Shown: one piece after another, positions 13,976-21,975 of the stretch | How the letters are laid out: the number at the start of each line of letters is the position of its first letter | Numbering within the stretch: the first letter of the stretch is position 1 | IMG/VR virus record: IMGVR_UViG_3300022752_004098 | Location: 1-35,501 of that record | Length of the DNA: 35,501 bases | Strand: one strand, 5' to 3' | DNA from: a virus | The notes under the pieces: generated by a model | Databases searched by the model: none | Seen by the model: only the letters and a program-made list of their open reading frames with translations | Told to the model about the DNA's origin: nothing | Translations under genes and position numbers: made by a program

Positions 13976-14005
13976 GGGGTGGGATGCGCCGCTATCCCAC
14001 CCCGC
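13974..14005. other. 12-bp perfect hairpin of two opposed iterons
   Basis: GCGGGGTGGGAT (13974-13985) pairs exactly with ATCCCACCCCGC (13994-14005) around an 8-base loop. It directly abuts the previous hairpin, and flanking bases differ (GAGG against GGGG) while each stem remains perfect, so base pairing appears selected. Confidence 0.8.
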
Positions 14006-14207
14006 TCCCCACCCGGCCGCGCCGGTTGCCCCCCCGCTGGCAGGTCCTGCCGCGGGGATGGCTTGCTCGACGGCGACGTCGGCGGTAGTGTGGCCGGGCG
14101 CTGGGGGGCCGGGGCCCCGCAAATGTCCGGTTTTGCGCACGCACGGTCAAAAAATCCAAGATCTTACAGCACGATAGCCGCCCACGACCGGGCCGCTCGA
14201 GGTGCAG

Positions 14208-14966
14208 GTGCAGACGTCGTCAGCCGATCCGCCGCGTCACGCGCCCTCTGGGGCAGCCCCACGCACGCGTAGAGATCAGCTCGTCGAGGAGGTCCGCGAG
14301 TGGGAGCAGCTCGCGGCCGAGTGCGGGGACGCCCGGCCAAAAGAGCGCCTCGATATGCTGCGGCAGCTGCAGCAAAAACGCGCAGAGCTGCACGCACACG
14401 ACGCCGCGCAGCGGATCAAGGCACTGGACGTTGAGCGCGCAGCGCGCGAGCGGTCCGCGCTGGCGCTGTCGGCGGGCTCGCACGTGGCAGCGCTCGGGCA
14501 CGCGCGGCAGGCTGAGCAGGAGCGGCTCGCGCGGGAGGAGCGCGAGCGCGCAGCGCGAGACCAGGCGCTCGCGCGGGAGACGCCGGCGTCGGCGCTGGCG
14601 CAGCTCGTGGAGCGACTGCGGGCTCTGCCGGCCGGGCAGCTACGGCAGCTCGTCGACGGGATCGGGTCTGCCCTGCACCTCGCACCCGGTGTGCCCTGTC
14701 CGTGCTGCGGGCGGCCGACTGCAGAGGTGCAGCTCGAGGCGCCGGCTGCAGTGTCGGCGGCAGCCCCGGCCCTGCGGCCGGAGTGGATGCCGGACGCCCT
14801 GAGCCCGTCAGAGGCGCCTGGAGCCCGCCCAGTCGTCGGGGCTGCCCCTGTGCTGGCGTCGGCACCGGGCGCGGTCCTGGCGGCGCCGGGCGCGGCAGGC
14901 GGGGTACAGCGGACGGGCCCGCGGCCGGCGCGTCGGGTGGTTGGCGCGCCGACGGGTGACACGTGA
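14208..14966 (+). CDS. Putative terminase small subunit (by position)
   Basis: This is a 252-residue protein. GAGG stands five bases before GTG at 14208; a GTG two codons earlier is possible. The first 125 residues are strongly helical and charged (TRRDQLVEEVREWEQLAAE; EQERLAREERERAARDQALARE), a coiled coil. A short Cys motif CPCCGR lies near residue 160, and the rest is Ala/Pro-rich and flexible. Lying directly before and overlapping the large terminase gene (GTGA) is the classic place of TerS, which recognises pac/cos DNA. No clear helix-turn-helix is seen, so the call is positional. It could instead be an unrelated coiled-coil DNA-packaging or head protein. Confidence 0.5.
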   Translation: MQTSSADPPRHAPSGAAPRTRRDQLVEEVREWEQLAAECGDARPKERLDMLRQLQQKRAELHAHDAAQRIKALDVERAARERSALALSAGSHVAALGHARQAEQERLAREERERAARDQALARETPASALAQLVERLRALPAGQLRQLVDGIGSALHLAPGVPCPCCGRPTAEVQLEAPAAVSAAAPALRPEWMPDALSPSEAPGARPVVGAAPVLASAPGAVLAAPGAAGGVQRTGPRPARRVVGAPTGDT

Positions 14967-16582
14967 CCGAGACCAGCCCCGCGGCAGAGCCTCCGGCCGA
15001 GGTCGACCTGCTGCAGCCCGACGATCCGATCTGGGCTGCGTGGCAGGCCCTCGAGCGCTACCAGGCTGCGGCCGAGCGCGACCCGCTCGCCTGTTTCCAC
15101 CCGACGGCGCCCCAGCGCGCGTTTTTTGCCTGTCGCGCGCGCCGCGTGCTGTTTCGCACCGGGAATCAGATCGGCGGCAAAACGACGGCGGGATGCGTGA
15201 TCGCGCTGTGGTACGCGACCAAGAGACACCCCTATCGGCGGATCCCCTCGGGGCCGACGCTGATCGCGTTTATCTGCGTAAATCGGGCGCAGAGTCTGGC
15301 GATCCAGCGCAAGCTCTGGGAGCTCGCACCAAAAGCGAGCCTCGCGCCGGGTCAGGCGTTCCACCCCACGAATGGCCTGAATGCGAATAATCCTGCACTT
15401 AGGTTCGTGGACGGGTCGGTGATCTACGTACGGACCGAGGAGCAAGGCGCTAAGGGCATGGCCGGGAGTACGCTGCACCTCGTGATTTACGACGAGCCGC
15501 CCAAGACACGGCAGCTCTACTCGGAGCTCGAGCGGCGTCTCACGCGAACGGGCGGGCCCATCCTGCTCACGATGACCCCGGTGAACGCCCGCGTGGACTG
15601 GATCCGCGAGATGGCCGAGTCTGGCGCGATTGTCGACCTGCATTTTCGGGCGACGCCGGAAAATTGCCGACTGGCGGACGGTACTGTGCTGACGGTGCCA
15701 GATCCCGACACGGGCGACTACACGCCGATGGACGCGCGATGGTTGGCGAGCGAACGCGCCAAAATAAATCCAGTCGAGGAGCCGGTCCGCATTGACGGCG
15801 AGTGGGAGTTTCGCGCGCAGGGCGCCATTTTCAGCGGTTGGGATTCGGCCCGTATGCTCGTGCCGCGCCTGCTCGACTCCGAGTCGGGACCGACGGCGTG
15901 GCAGGATGCGCAGCTTGCGCCCCAGCCTCCGGGGCAGCCCCCACGGCGCGCGTTGGGGTTCGAGTACGTCCTCGGCGTGGACTACGGCACTGACAGCCTG
16001 CGGACGTCCGCGGTGCTCTGCGCCGTCGCTCACGACCCCACGGCAGACCCGCGCGACACGCGCGAGACGCGGGTCTGGGTCGTGGCGGAGTACGTGCCGA
16101 CCAGTGCGACGACAGTCGAGATGGACGCGGACGCGATCCTCGGGATGCTGAGTGCGCAGGGCCTGCGGTGGAGCGATCTCTCGGGCGTCTACGGCGATAA
16201 AAAGTTGACCGACGCGAGCGGCAGAGAGACGCGCAAAAGCAACGGCATGCTGGCGTTCCAGATCGCGCAGCGTCTGGGTGTCGGGTCGTCGATCCTGCGG
16301 CCCCTCGTGCTGTCGGCCAAAAGACAGCCGGGCGTGGGGCGACTCGGCCGCGAGGGTGCGCTGTGGCCGTCCGTGCACTGGATCAACGGCCTGATGATGC
16401 GCGGGCAGCTACTGGTCGACGCGCAGTGTGAGCACGTGCAGCGCGCGATCGAGACCTGGGACGGCACCGAGCGCCACAAGAGCAAAGACGCGCTCGACGG
16501 TCTGAGGTATGCTCTGGTTACGCACTGGGCGATGGCGCGGCGCCGCGGCGGGATCGCGGCGCCTGCCCCGCGTCTATGGTAG
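14963..16582 (+). CDS. Terminase large subunit
   Basis: This is a 539-residue protein with the two-domain TerL layout. The ATPase has a Walker A variant GNQIGGKT at 67-74, Walker B LVIYDEP at 173-179 and coupling motif LLTMTP at 201-206. The RNase H-fold nuclease has Asp340 (LGVDYGTD) and a C-terminal KSKDALDGLRYAL with Asp509/Asp512. TerL pumps DNA into the prohead and cuts it. GTG start overlapping the upstream stop; the portal gene follows after 8 bases. It is complete and all motifs are intact. Confidence 0.95.
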   Translation: MTETSPAAEPPAEVDLLQPDDPIWAAWQALERYQAAAERDPLACFHPTAPQRAFFACRARRVLFRTGNQIGGKTTAGCVIALWYATKRHPYRRIPSGPTLIAFICVNRAQSLAIQRKLWELAPKASLAPGQAFHPTNGLNANNPALRFVDGSVIYVRTEEQGAKGMAGSTLHLVIYDEPPKTRQLYSELERRLTRTGGPILLTMTPVNARVDWIREMAESGAIVDLHFRATPENCRLADGTVLTVPDPDTGDYTPMDARWLASERAKINPVEEPVRIDGEWEFRAQGAIFSGWDSARMLVPRLLDSESGPTAWQDAQLAPQPPGQPPRRALGFEYVLGVDYGTDSLRTSAVLCAVAHDPTADPRDTRETRVWVVAEYVPTSATTVEMDADAILGMLSAQGLRWSDLSGVYGDKKLTDASGRETRKSNGMLAFQIAQRLGVGSSILRPLVLSAKRQPGVGRLGREGALWPSVHWINGLMMRGQLLVDAQCEHVQRAIETWDGTERHKSKDALDGLRYALVTHWAMARRRGGIAAPAPRLW

Positions 16583-16590
16583 GTGGACTG

Positions 16591-18183
16591 ATGATCTCTC
16601 CGCGCCCCCCGTCGTCGTCTCCCTACGCCCGACCGCCGGCCGACGTCGAGCACACGCAGCTCCGACTGCGACTGCTCGACGGGCAGGCTGTCGAGGATCA
16701 GCGTCTCTACGTGCGGCGGCGCGTGGGCGAGGTCCGCGCGCGTGCGTGGGGTCAGCCTCAGCGCGCGACCTGCCCGCTCGCAGATCTGGCGGCGGCTGTC
16801 AGTGTGCTCTACACGGCAGACCCCACCGTCTCGCACCCTGTCGCGGTGGAGAGCGACGGCGGCCGGCTGGTCGTCGCGGACGTCGTCGAGCGTCTGCGCG
16901 TGTCTGGATGCTGGCAGGTGCTCGCCGAGGCGCAGCGGTTGACCGAGGCGCTAAACGAGACGGCGGTCCACGTCGACGTCGAGGACGGCGCCGTCGTCTG
17001 GCGCGTCGTGACTCCCGATCTCCTCGAGGGCGTGTCGCTGCCCGGCCGACCCGGCGAGCCCGGTCTGCTGCGCGAGTGGCGGCCCCGCACTGTCGCTGGT
17101 GTCCTGCAGTGGTGCGCCGATGAGTATGACGTGCGGGACGTCGATCGGCCGGTGTTCAGGATCGTCGACGCGGACGGCGCCGACGTTACCGCGCTCACGA
17201 TCGGCGGTGACTACACCGGCGACGCGTACCCTTGGCGCTACAGCCCGACCCCGCGGTATCCGCTGGGGCGGCCGTTTGTGCCCTATTCGCTGCGGCACGC
17301 CGATCTCGCACCGCGCCGGCTGTTTTCTGCGTGGGGCCGTGTCGAGACTGTGGACGCCACCCTCGAGGCTGGCGCGATCGACACGATGATCTCGCACGTG
17401 TGCTCGCAGGCCAGTTTTCCGACGACGTACGCGGTGGGCTGCCGGCTGGCGGCTGAGCAGATCACGCTGAGCGACGGTCGTGTCGTGGCACGTGCACCCG
17501 TGCTCGACCCCGCGGCGATCCACGAGCTCGAGGCGACGGGTGAGGCTGGAGTGCAGCCCCGGATCGATGTGATCCGGAATGAAACCGACCCGCTGGTCCT
17601 GATGGACGTCAGCGAGCGGATCGTCGCACGCTGCGCGACTGCGTGGGGTCTCGGGCCGAGTGACGTCCAGCGCACGAGCGCAGACGCGCGCAGTGGTATC
17701 GCGCTGGCTGTCAGCAGCGAGGGACGGCGTCGGATGCAGGCGAGTCGTGCGCCTGTGTATCGCCCCCACGACGAGCGGCTGATCGGCAAGATGGCGGCTT
17801 TGCTCAATCGCGCGGCAGTCGGTGGGATCGTGACCCGGCCGGAGTCGGGCTGGCAGGTGGCCTACGCTCTGTCTCCGCTGTCACCCCAGGAGCGGTCGCA
17901 GCGACAGGCAGAGGCGCAGGCCCTGTACCAGCTCGGCGCGATCACACTGGCAGAGCTGCGGGCGCAGATCCTGGGCGAGACCCCGGCACAGGCGCAGGCG
18001 GCGCTCGCCGCCGTCCGCGACGAGCGCACCGCCGCGGCAGCCCCAGCTCGTGACCTGGTCAGAGAGGCGGCGCAGGACGCGGTCGACGCACTGGCAGACG
18101 GGGAGGACGGGCTGACTGTGCGGGCTCTACTTGCCGCGGTGCTCGACGATCAGAGTAACGACGTGATCGAGGATGACGTCTGA
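16591..18183 (+). CDS. Portal protein
   Basis: This is a 530-residue protein directly after TerL. The ATG at 16591 has TAGGTGG just upstream; an ATG at 16576 has none. Early residues form an Arg/Gln-rich helical entry, then alternating beta and helix. RYPLGRPFVPYSLRHADL, VDATLEAGAIDTMISHV and a long C-terminal helix region (SPQERSQRQAEAQALYQLGAITLAELRAQIL) match the shape of ring-forming portal proteins, which end in a tunnel or barrel helix. Length is ordinary. The portal is the DNA entry ring at one capsid vertex. The call combines sequence pattern and position. TGATG overlap with the next gene. Confidence 0.85.
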   Translation: MISPRPPSSSPYARPPADVEHTQLRLRLLDGQAVEDQRLYVRRRVGEVRARAWGQPQRATCPLADLAAAVSVLYTADPTVSHPVAVESDGGRLVVADVVERLRVSGCWQVLAEAQRLTEALNETAVHVDVEDGAVVWRVVTPDLLEGVSLPGRPGEPGLLREWRPRTVAGVLQWCADEYDVRDVDRPVFRIVDADGADVTALTIGGDYTGDAYPWRYSPTPRYPLGRPFVPYSLRHADLAPRRLFSAWGRVETVDATLEAGAIDTMISHVCSQASFPTTYAVGCRLAAEQITLSDGRVVARAPVLDPAAIHELEATGEAGVQPRIDVIRNETDPLVLMDVSERIVARCATAWGLGPSDVQRTSADARSGIALAVSSEGRRRMQASRAPVYRPHDERLIGKMAALLNRAAVGGIVTRPESGWQVAYALSPLSPQERSQRQAEAQALYQLGAITLAELRAQILGETPAQAQAALAAVRDERTAAAAPARDLVREAAQDAVDALADGEDGLTVRALLAAVLDDQSNDVIEDDV

Positions 18184-18512
18184 TGCCCCGCACGATCCGG
18201 CCCCCAGAGGACGTCGCACGGGCGGCCCGCCGAGGGCTGGAGCTGCGCGCGTCGCTGCCTCCGTCTCGCCGCGGCGGGACTGAGATCGGCGTCCGGCGCG
18301 CGGTGCAGCTGGCTAATCGCCAGCCTGTCTCAGCCTCGACGATCGAGAGGATGGTCGCGTTTTTTGCGCGGCACGAGATCGATCGAGAGGGCGAGGGCTG
18401 GGGCGTAGACTCCCGCGGCTGGCAGGCCTGGCTACTCTGGGGCGGCGACGCTGGCAGAGCCTGGGCCACGAAATGGCGCGATAAGATGCACAAAGGAGCC
18501 GACCATGAGTGA
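18183..18512 (+). CDS. Conserved phage protein (RGGTxxGVRRA family)
   Basis: This is a 109-residue protein. RRGGTEIGVRRAVQLANR, TIERMVAFFARHEID and WQAWLLWGGDAGRAWATKW form a pattern I have seen in many phage and plasmid proteins, where it occurs alone or fused to larger domains. Its biochemical role is not established to my knowledge. Placed between portal and scaffold, it may assist head assembly or be injected. ATG overlaps the portal stop; the scaffold gene starts inside its last codons. Confidence 0.7.
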   Translation: MPRTIRPPEDVARAARRGLELRASLPPSRRGGTEIGVRRAVQLANRQPVSASTIERMVAFFARHEIDREGEGWGVDSRGWQAWLLWGGDAGRAWATKWRDKMHKGADHE

Positions 18513-19125
18513 AGACACACAGACTCAGGCGCCGCCCGTCGCGGCAGCCCCTGCACCCCAGATCGACCCCGACGAGGAAGCACTTCTATCTGCGCGATCG
18601 ATCCCGGCCGATAGGTTCCGGCAGGTCATCGGGCAGCGAAACGAGGTGCGCACAGCTCTGGCCGCGGCAGAGGCGCGGGCCGCCGAGCTCGACCGGCGGG
18701 CGGCTGCGCTCGAGGCCGATCTGCAGACTGAACGGCGGTCACGGTCTCGCCTCGAGGTCCGCGCCGATCTCGGGATCGATGACGACGACGACGCCGATCG
18801 CGTGCTGACGGCGTGGGAGCGCGCGACGGCCGATCGTGCACCGGCCGATCGGCCGCGCGTGCGTGACTGGATCACGAGCGAGGGCGTGCTCGACAGCCTG
18901 CCCCGGTCGATCCGCACGGCGTATGGGTCTGCGTGGCAGAGCGCCGGGGTGCAGGCGACCGTCCCCGCGTCGCGGCCTGTGGCTGGTGCCTCTGCTGCGC
19001 AGACCCAGCCGACGCCGTCGACCAGTCGGGGCACGGCCCCCGCGCCGGGCGGGTCGCGCGTCGATCCTGGCGCGGCGCTGACTGCTGAGCAGACCGCGCA
19101 GCTGTGGCGCCGTCTGGCGCGATGA
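18505..19125 (+). CDS. Scaffolding protein
   Basis: This is a 206-residue, acidic, Ala-rich protein with AAAGGAGCCGACC before its ATG. A coiled coil runs from about 40 to 85 (RQVIGQRNEVRTALAAAEARAAELDRRAAALEADLQTERR). A low-complexity Thr/Pro/Ser/Gly linker follows near 150-185, and a short C-terminal helix AEQTAQLWRRLAR could bind the coat protein. Composition, coiled coil and position before the major capsid gene are the usual signs of an internal scaffold. No protease gene is seen nearby, so release without cleavage is likely (inference). Confidence 0.8.
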   Translation: MSEDTQTQAPPVAAAPAPQIDPDEEALLSARSIPADRFRQVIGQRNEVRTALAAAEARAAELDRRAAALEADLQTERRSRSRLEVRADLGIDDDDDADRVLTAWERATADRAPADRPRVRDWITSEGVLDSLPRSIRTAYGSAWQSAGVQATVPASRPVAGASAAQTQPTPSTSRGTAPAPGGSRVDPGAALTAEQTAQLWRRLAR

Positions 19126-19126
19126 C

Positions 19127-19155
19127 TTGCAGCGCCCCTGCGCCGCGGCTACTGT
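19127..19155 (+). promoter_or_regulatory. Promoter before major capsid gene
   Basis: TTGCAG (19127-19132), a 17-base spacer and TACTGT (19150-19155) form a good primary-sigma promoter match. It shares TTGCAGCG with the rightward early promoter. Expected start near 19162 gives a leader of about 110 bases that begins in a palindrome. An extra promoter would raise capsid protein above its operon neighbours. Confidence 0.55.
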
Positions 19156-19159
19156 GCGA

Positions 19160-19183
19160 GGGACTGCCTACGTAGGCAGACCC
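19160..19183. other. 16-bp perfect palindrome at the capsid transcript start
   Basis: CTGCCTACGTAGGCAG (19164-19179) is a perfect palindrome; GGG-a before and a-CCC after extend it to 24 bp with one A/A mismatch. It starts only 8 bases after the -10 element, so it is either an operator at the transcription start or a 5' RNA stem that protects the message. No T-run follows, so it is not a simple terminator. Confidence 0.75.
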
Positions 19184-19234
19184 CCCACGGCTCACCACCG
19201 GTATCGGGTGTAGGGGCGGACGAGATCTCACCCA

Positions 19235-19248
19235 GGCGCGATCGCGCC
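19235..19248. other. 14-bp perfect palindrome in capsid leader
   Basis: GGCGCGATCGCGCC is a perfect palindrome 23 bases before the capsid ATG, ending 11 bases before the GGAG ribosome binding site (19260-19263). As RNA it would form a short hairpin near the site. GCGATCGC is frequent in this genome, so chance is possible. Confidence 0.5.
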
Positions 19249-19270
19249 GTCTCTCCCCCGGAGTGCCAAC

Positions 19271-20227
19271 ATGGCAACGACCTACACTTCGCAGGCTGTC
19301 ACCGACAACCTTTTGCCCTATTCCACCGTCCTTGCGACCAGCGGGTTCCTGCAGGCGATCCAGGACGAGCTGAGCCTCCTGGCCCACCCCGCGATCGTGG
19401 ACGTCGCTGGTCTGATGCCCCCCGACTTTTTTGTCGGAGCGCCGACCAACGCCACGTTCCGTATCCCGGTGGATATGGCCACCCCTTTGATGACGTCGAC
19501 CACCGAGACGACTGACGTGGTCGGCCCGACCACGATCGACTACTCGACCGCGACTATCAGCACTGGCGCGTATGATATCGCTTTTGGCGTGAGTGACGAG
19601 CTCCGCCGTCGCGACGCTGTGAACGGCTATCAAGTCGTTCGGATCGCGGGCAAGATCGCGCAGTCTGCGCAGTTGACCGTGACCAACCTGATCGTCGCTC
19701 TGGCCGGCTCGGCCTCGAGCTCGGTCGGCACGTCTGGCAGCCCCCTGACCTGGGATATCGTGCTCGAGGGTCGGGACGATATCGTCGCCGCCGGTCTGTC
19801 GGCCGCCACCGGGCCGTTTGTCGCGATCCTGCACCCGGCGCAGTGGGCGCTCGTGCGGCAGGACCTGGCCGCTGCTACCGGTGCCCGCGCTGAGCGCCGC
19901 GAGCTCGATATTGCGCAGATGTCGATGCCCGTCGGCTATCAGGGCAGCTATGACGGGATCGACGTCTACACCTGCGACCGCGTGGCGCTGAGCTCTGGCG
20001 ACTATACCGGCATGGTGTTCGCCGCTGGCGCGATCGGCCGTCTGCTGGTGCCCCCGGCCGCCGCGGCGACCAGCGAGATCCGCGTGCTCGATCTGAGCCC
20101 CGTCTGCGCCGTCGAGGAAGTCCGCAACGCCGCGGACAAGTCGATCCAGCTGAACGGTCAGATGACCGTCGGCGTCAGCATTTTGCGGCAAGAGCTGATC
20201 CGCGGCGTCGTCTCGACCGGCGCGTGA
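19271..20227 (+). CDS. Major capsid protein
   Basis: This is a 318-residue protein in the expected place after the scaffold. Features of the HK97-type coat fold include an N-terminal helical arm (TDNLLPYSTVLATSGFLQAI), a long beta-rich middle and a spine-helix-like segment (GYQVVRIAGKIAQSAQLTVTNLIVALAG), then a beta-rich C-terminus (MVFAAGAIGRLLVPP). Length and mild Lys content are usual. Codon choice shifts here: Lys is AAG and Phe is mixed TTC/TTT, unlike the replication genes, consistent with high expression. Own promoter and structured leader precede it. The exact family cannot be named without a search. Confidence 0.85.
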   Translation: MATTYTSQAVTDNLLPYSTVLATSGFLQAIQDELSLLAHPAIVDVAGLMPPDFFVGAPTNATFRIPVDMATPLMTSTTETTDVVGPTTIDYSTATISTGAYDIAFGVSDELRRRDAVNGYQVVRIAGKIAQSAQLTVTNLIVALAGSASSSVGTSGSPLTWDIVLEGRDDIVAAGLSAATGPFVAILHPAQWALVRQDLAAATGARAERRELDIAQMSMPVGYQGSYDGIDVYTCDRVALSSGDYTGMVFAAGAIGRLLVPPAAAATSEIRVLDLSPVCAVEEVRNAADKSIQLNGQMTVGVSILRQELIRGVVSTGA

Positions 20228-20236
20228 TCACTGATC

Positions 20237-20289
20237 CCCCGTGCCTGATAGCACCGGGGCCCACTCTCTCTCGTCGGGCCTGATAGCCC
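20237..20289 (+). other. Two hairpins with identical CTGATA loops after capsid gene
   Basis: Stem one pairs CCCCGTGC (20237-20244) with GCA-c-CGGGG (20251-20259) with one bulged base; stem two pairs GGGC (20276-20279) with GCCC (20286-20289). Both loops read CTGATA. A pyrimidine-rich tract CTCTCTCTCG separates them. This could be a partial terminator or a processed 3' end that sets capsid level apart from downstream genes. Confidence 0.5.
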
Positions 20290-20301
20290 CCGGAGCCGAC
20301 C

Positions 20302-21177
20302 GTGTCTGTACTACTCCCCCGCCGACCAGCTGCCCCCCAGGCGGCGCAGCTCGGTCTCCGTCTCCCAGCCTCGCCGGCTTTTACAGCGATGGCGCACCCG
20401 TCGAGCTGGTCGCTCGTCCGCGATAACGGCGGCGTCTGGTATCTCCTGCCCCGGCTCGTGCAGATCGTGCATATGGTCGGGGTGAATGGGGTGCGGGTTA
20501 GTCGGGGCGAGGATGGCCGCCCTGTGGCAGACCCCAGCGAGGCGATCCGCGATCGACAGGCGCAGGGCTGGGTCCTCGTGCCTGAGGTCGACGTCTACGC
20601 ACACGGGCAGACGTGGGGACACTACTGTCTGGGTCACCGCGTCGTGACAGGTGTCGCGTATCGGTGGGCGTGGGAGTCCCCCCAGGTCGCCCACGGTCGA
20701 TCTGTGGTACAGGTCGACCGCGACGCCGAGGTCGCGTTTAGGCGGTGGGTCGGGTCCGATCTGTTGGGGCTGCCTGAGTGTCCCGATGATCTGGCCGACG
20801 CGCACCGGCTGAAAATGCGTGACTCTGCGCTGCGTCTCGGCGTCGAGGCGCAGACGCGCCCATCGTCGGCGCGGCGTCTCGAGCACCTGGCAGCGCAGCT
20901 GGTGTCGCTGGGCTGGGCGGACGGGATCGATCTGCCGGCCCCGCGCGAGCGCCGGCCTCTGGGTCGGGCAGTGACCCCGCCCCCCGCGGCAGCCCCGACC
21001 GTCGATCTAGCGGCCGCCCTGGCGGCGCTGGGTCTGACCAGCGACGATCTCGCCGAGCTCGTCGCGCGCCGATCTGCGGCGTCTCCGGTGGGGGCCCTGG
21101 TCGGCTCCACCCCGCCGGGCGACGCCGCTCTCGACGACGGCGACGACACCCCAGCCCCGCGCCGTCGTCGGGGCTGA
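20302..21177 (+). CDS. Head-proximal structural protein, unknown
   Basis: This is a 291-residue protein with GTG start and GGAGCCGACC upstream. The first 150 residues are beta-rich with Trp and Tyr (GGVWYLLPRLVQIVHMVGVNGVRVSRG; YRWAWESPQVAHGRSVVQV). A helical stretch follows, then Pro/Ala linkers and a C-terminal Asp-rich then basic end (DDGDDTPAPRRRRG). It sits between capsid and neck genes, where decoration, head-fibre or adaptor proteins occur. I do not recognise the family. The flexible end recalls surface-displayed head proteins. Confidence 0.6.
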   Translation: MSVLLPRRPAAPQAAQLGLRLPASPAFTAMAHPSSWSLVRDNGGVWYLLPRLVQIVHMVGVNGVRVSRGEDGRPVADPSEAIRDRQAQGWVLVPEVDVYAHGQTWGHYCLGHRVVTGVAYRWAWESPQVAHGRSVVQVDRDAEVAFRRWVGSDLLGLPECPDDLADAHRLKMRDSALRLGVEAQTRPSSARRLEHLAAQLVSLGWADGIDLPAPRERRPLGRAVTPPPAAAPTVDLAAALAALGLTSDDLAELVARRSAASPVGALVGSTPPGDAALDDGDDTPAPRRRRG

Positions 21178-21195
21178 CAGACTCAGGAGGTCCCC

Positions 21196-21975
21196 GTGCC
21201 CGCTACGCAGTATACCCTCGACCTGCGGGGCCCCCTCGAGCTCGTCCGCGGGCAGACCACGACACTGACCCCTAAGCTATTTTCGGAGGCGGCGACTGAG
21301 GTCACCCCGACCAGCTGGACCGGGTCGCTCTGGTATGAGCAGGCGCAGCTACTGACGGGCACTGGATCGGGCGCTGTGGCGCTCGCCCTGGCGATCCCGG
21401 CGACCTATGCACTGTCCGATGACTATGAGGTGAGGTGGTCGATCGTGCACGCGGCAGGCCGGCTCGAGGTCCGGCAGGCAGCGACGGTCTGCCTCTCGGG
21501 TCTGTACCCGACGCTGACGGCCGCCGAGATCTACGCGCGGGCCCCGGCCCTCAATCCCGCGGCGACCGGCGCTCTCAGGATCTGGGGCGCTGGTCAGTCG
21601 ATCCTCACGCTGGCAGCGGAGGCCTGGCGCGACGTACTGCAGGAGCTCCGCGCGCGGGGCGTGCGGCCGCGGCTGATCACCCAGCCGGAGGATCTGCGGG
21701 GCGTGCACCTGGCGCGGACGATGGCTCTGTGCTGGCGCAGTGTCGCGACGTCCCTCAACGATTCGACGTACTTGGAGCACGCCCGCGACGCCGACACTGA
21801 GTATCAGCAGCAGTGGGCGCGTCTGTCTCTGCGGCAGGCCCCACCGGATCAGCGGGACGGCGGTGCGGCGCAGGCTGGCGGTAGGGCCCCGCTCCTGGGC
21901 GGCGCGTGGCAGGACTACGCCGCGGGCAGGTACTGGGGCGAGCCTGGTCAGGGTCGCCGCGGAGGTGTCCTGTGA
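21196..21975 (+). CDS. Neck/head-tail connector-like protein with beta-rich N-terminus
   Basis: This is a 259-residue protein, GTG start with AGGAGG five bases upstream. Residues 5-95 look like an immunoglobulin-like or beta-sandwich domain (YTLDLRGPLELVRGQTTTLTPKLF; YALSDDYEVRWSIVHAAG). The C-terminal 150 residues are helical (AAEAWRDVLQELRARGVRPRLITQPEDL; TMALCWRSVATSLND) and resemble head-tail adaptor proteins of the neck. GTGA overlap with the following gene, so part of a coupled neck block. Named by position and shape, not by firm homology. Confidence 0.55.
   Translation: MPATQYTLDLRGPLELVRGQTTTLTPKLFSEAATEVTPTSWTGSLWYEQAQLLTGTGSGAVALALAIPATYALSDDYEVRWSIVHAAGRLEVRQAATVCLSGLYPTLTAAEIYARAPALNPAATGALRIWGAGQSILTLAAEAWRDVLQELRARGVRPRLITQPEDLRGVHLARTMALCWRSVATSLNDSTYLEHARDADTEYQQQWARLSLRQAPPDQRDGGAAQAGGRAPLLGGAWQDYAAGRYWGEPGQGRRGGVL

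Larger units (their letters stand above)
13663..14005. repeat. Twelve GGTGGGAT iterons in both orientations
   Basis: Exact octamers on the plus strand start at 13663, 13683, 13703, 13770, 13779, 13946 and 13978; complementary ATCCCACC copies start at 13721, 13889, 13898, 13964 and 13994. Several extend to GGTGGGATA(G). Copies at 13770 and 13779, plus a degenerate one at 13788, run at a 9-bp period and face two minus-strand copies at 13889 and 13898, also at 9 bp, across the alternating tract. The layout resembles origins with iterons bound by a replication initiator. Confidence 0.92.
13568..14207. other. Non-coding region with candidate replication origin
   Basis: This is 640 bases without a credible gene, between the primase-polymerase and the start of the late operon. 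It holds, in order, a strong GC hairpin, inverted and direct copies of GGTGGGAT, a less GC-rich alternating purine-pyrimidine core, two further perfect hairpins made of the same octamer, then GC-rich sequence with a CGGGGCCCCG palindrome (14110-14119) and a short A/T-richer stretch near 14148-14175 before the next gene. I see no tRNA, promoter or coding frame of note; pac or cos signals could lie here too. Confidence 0.75.

Noticed and set aside
13663-14005. CRISPR-like array
   Set aside because: Repeats are 8-10 bases, in both orientations and with irregular spacing; no spacers or cas genes.
13844-14272. Short plus-strand coding frames in the origin region
   Set aside because: They read through palindromes and repeats, have no ribosome site and show no gene-like codon pattern.
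14276-16378. 700-codon open frame on the minus strand
   Set aside because: It lies wholly antisense to the terminase genes, is rich in Arg/His/Pro as expected from reading GC-rich codons backwards, and has no ribosome site.
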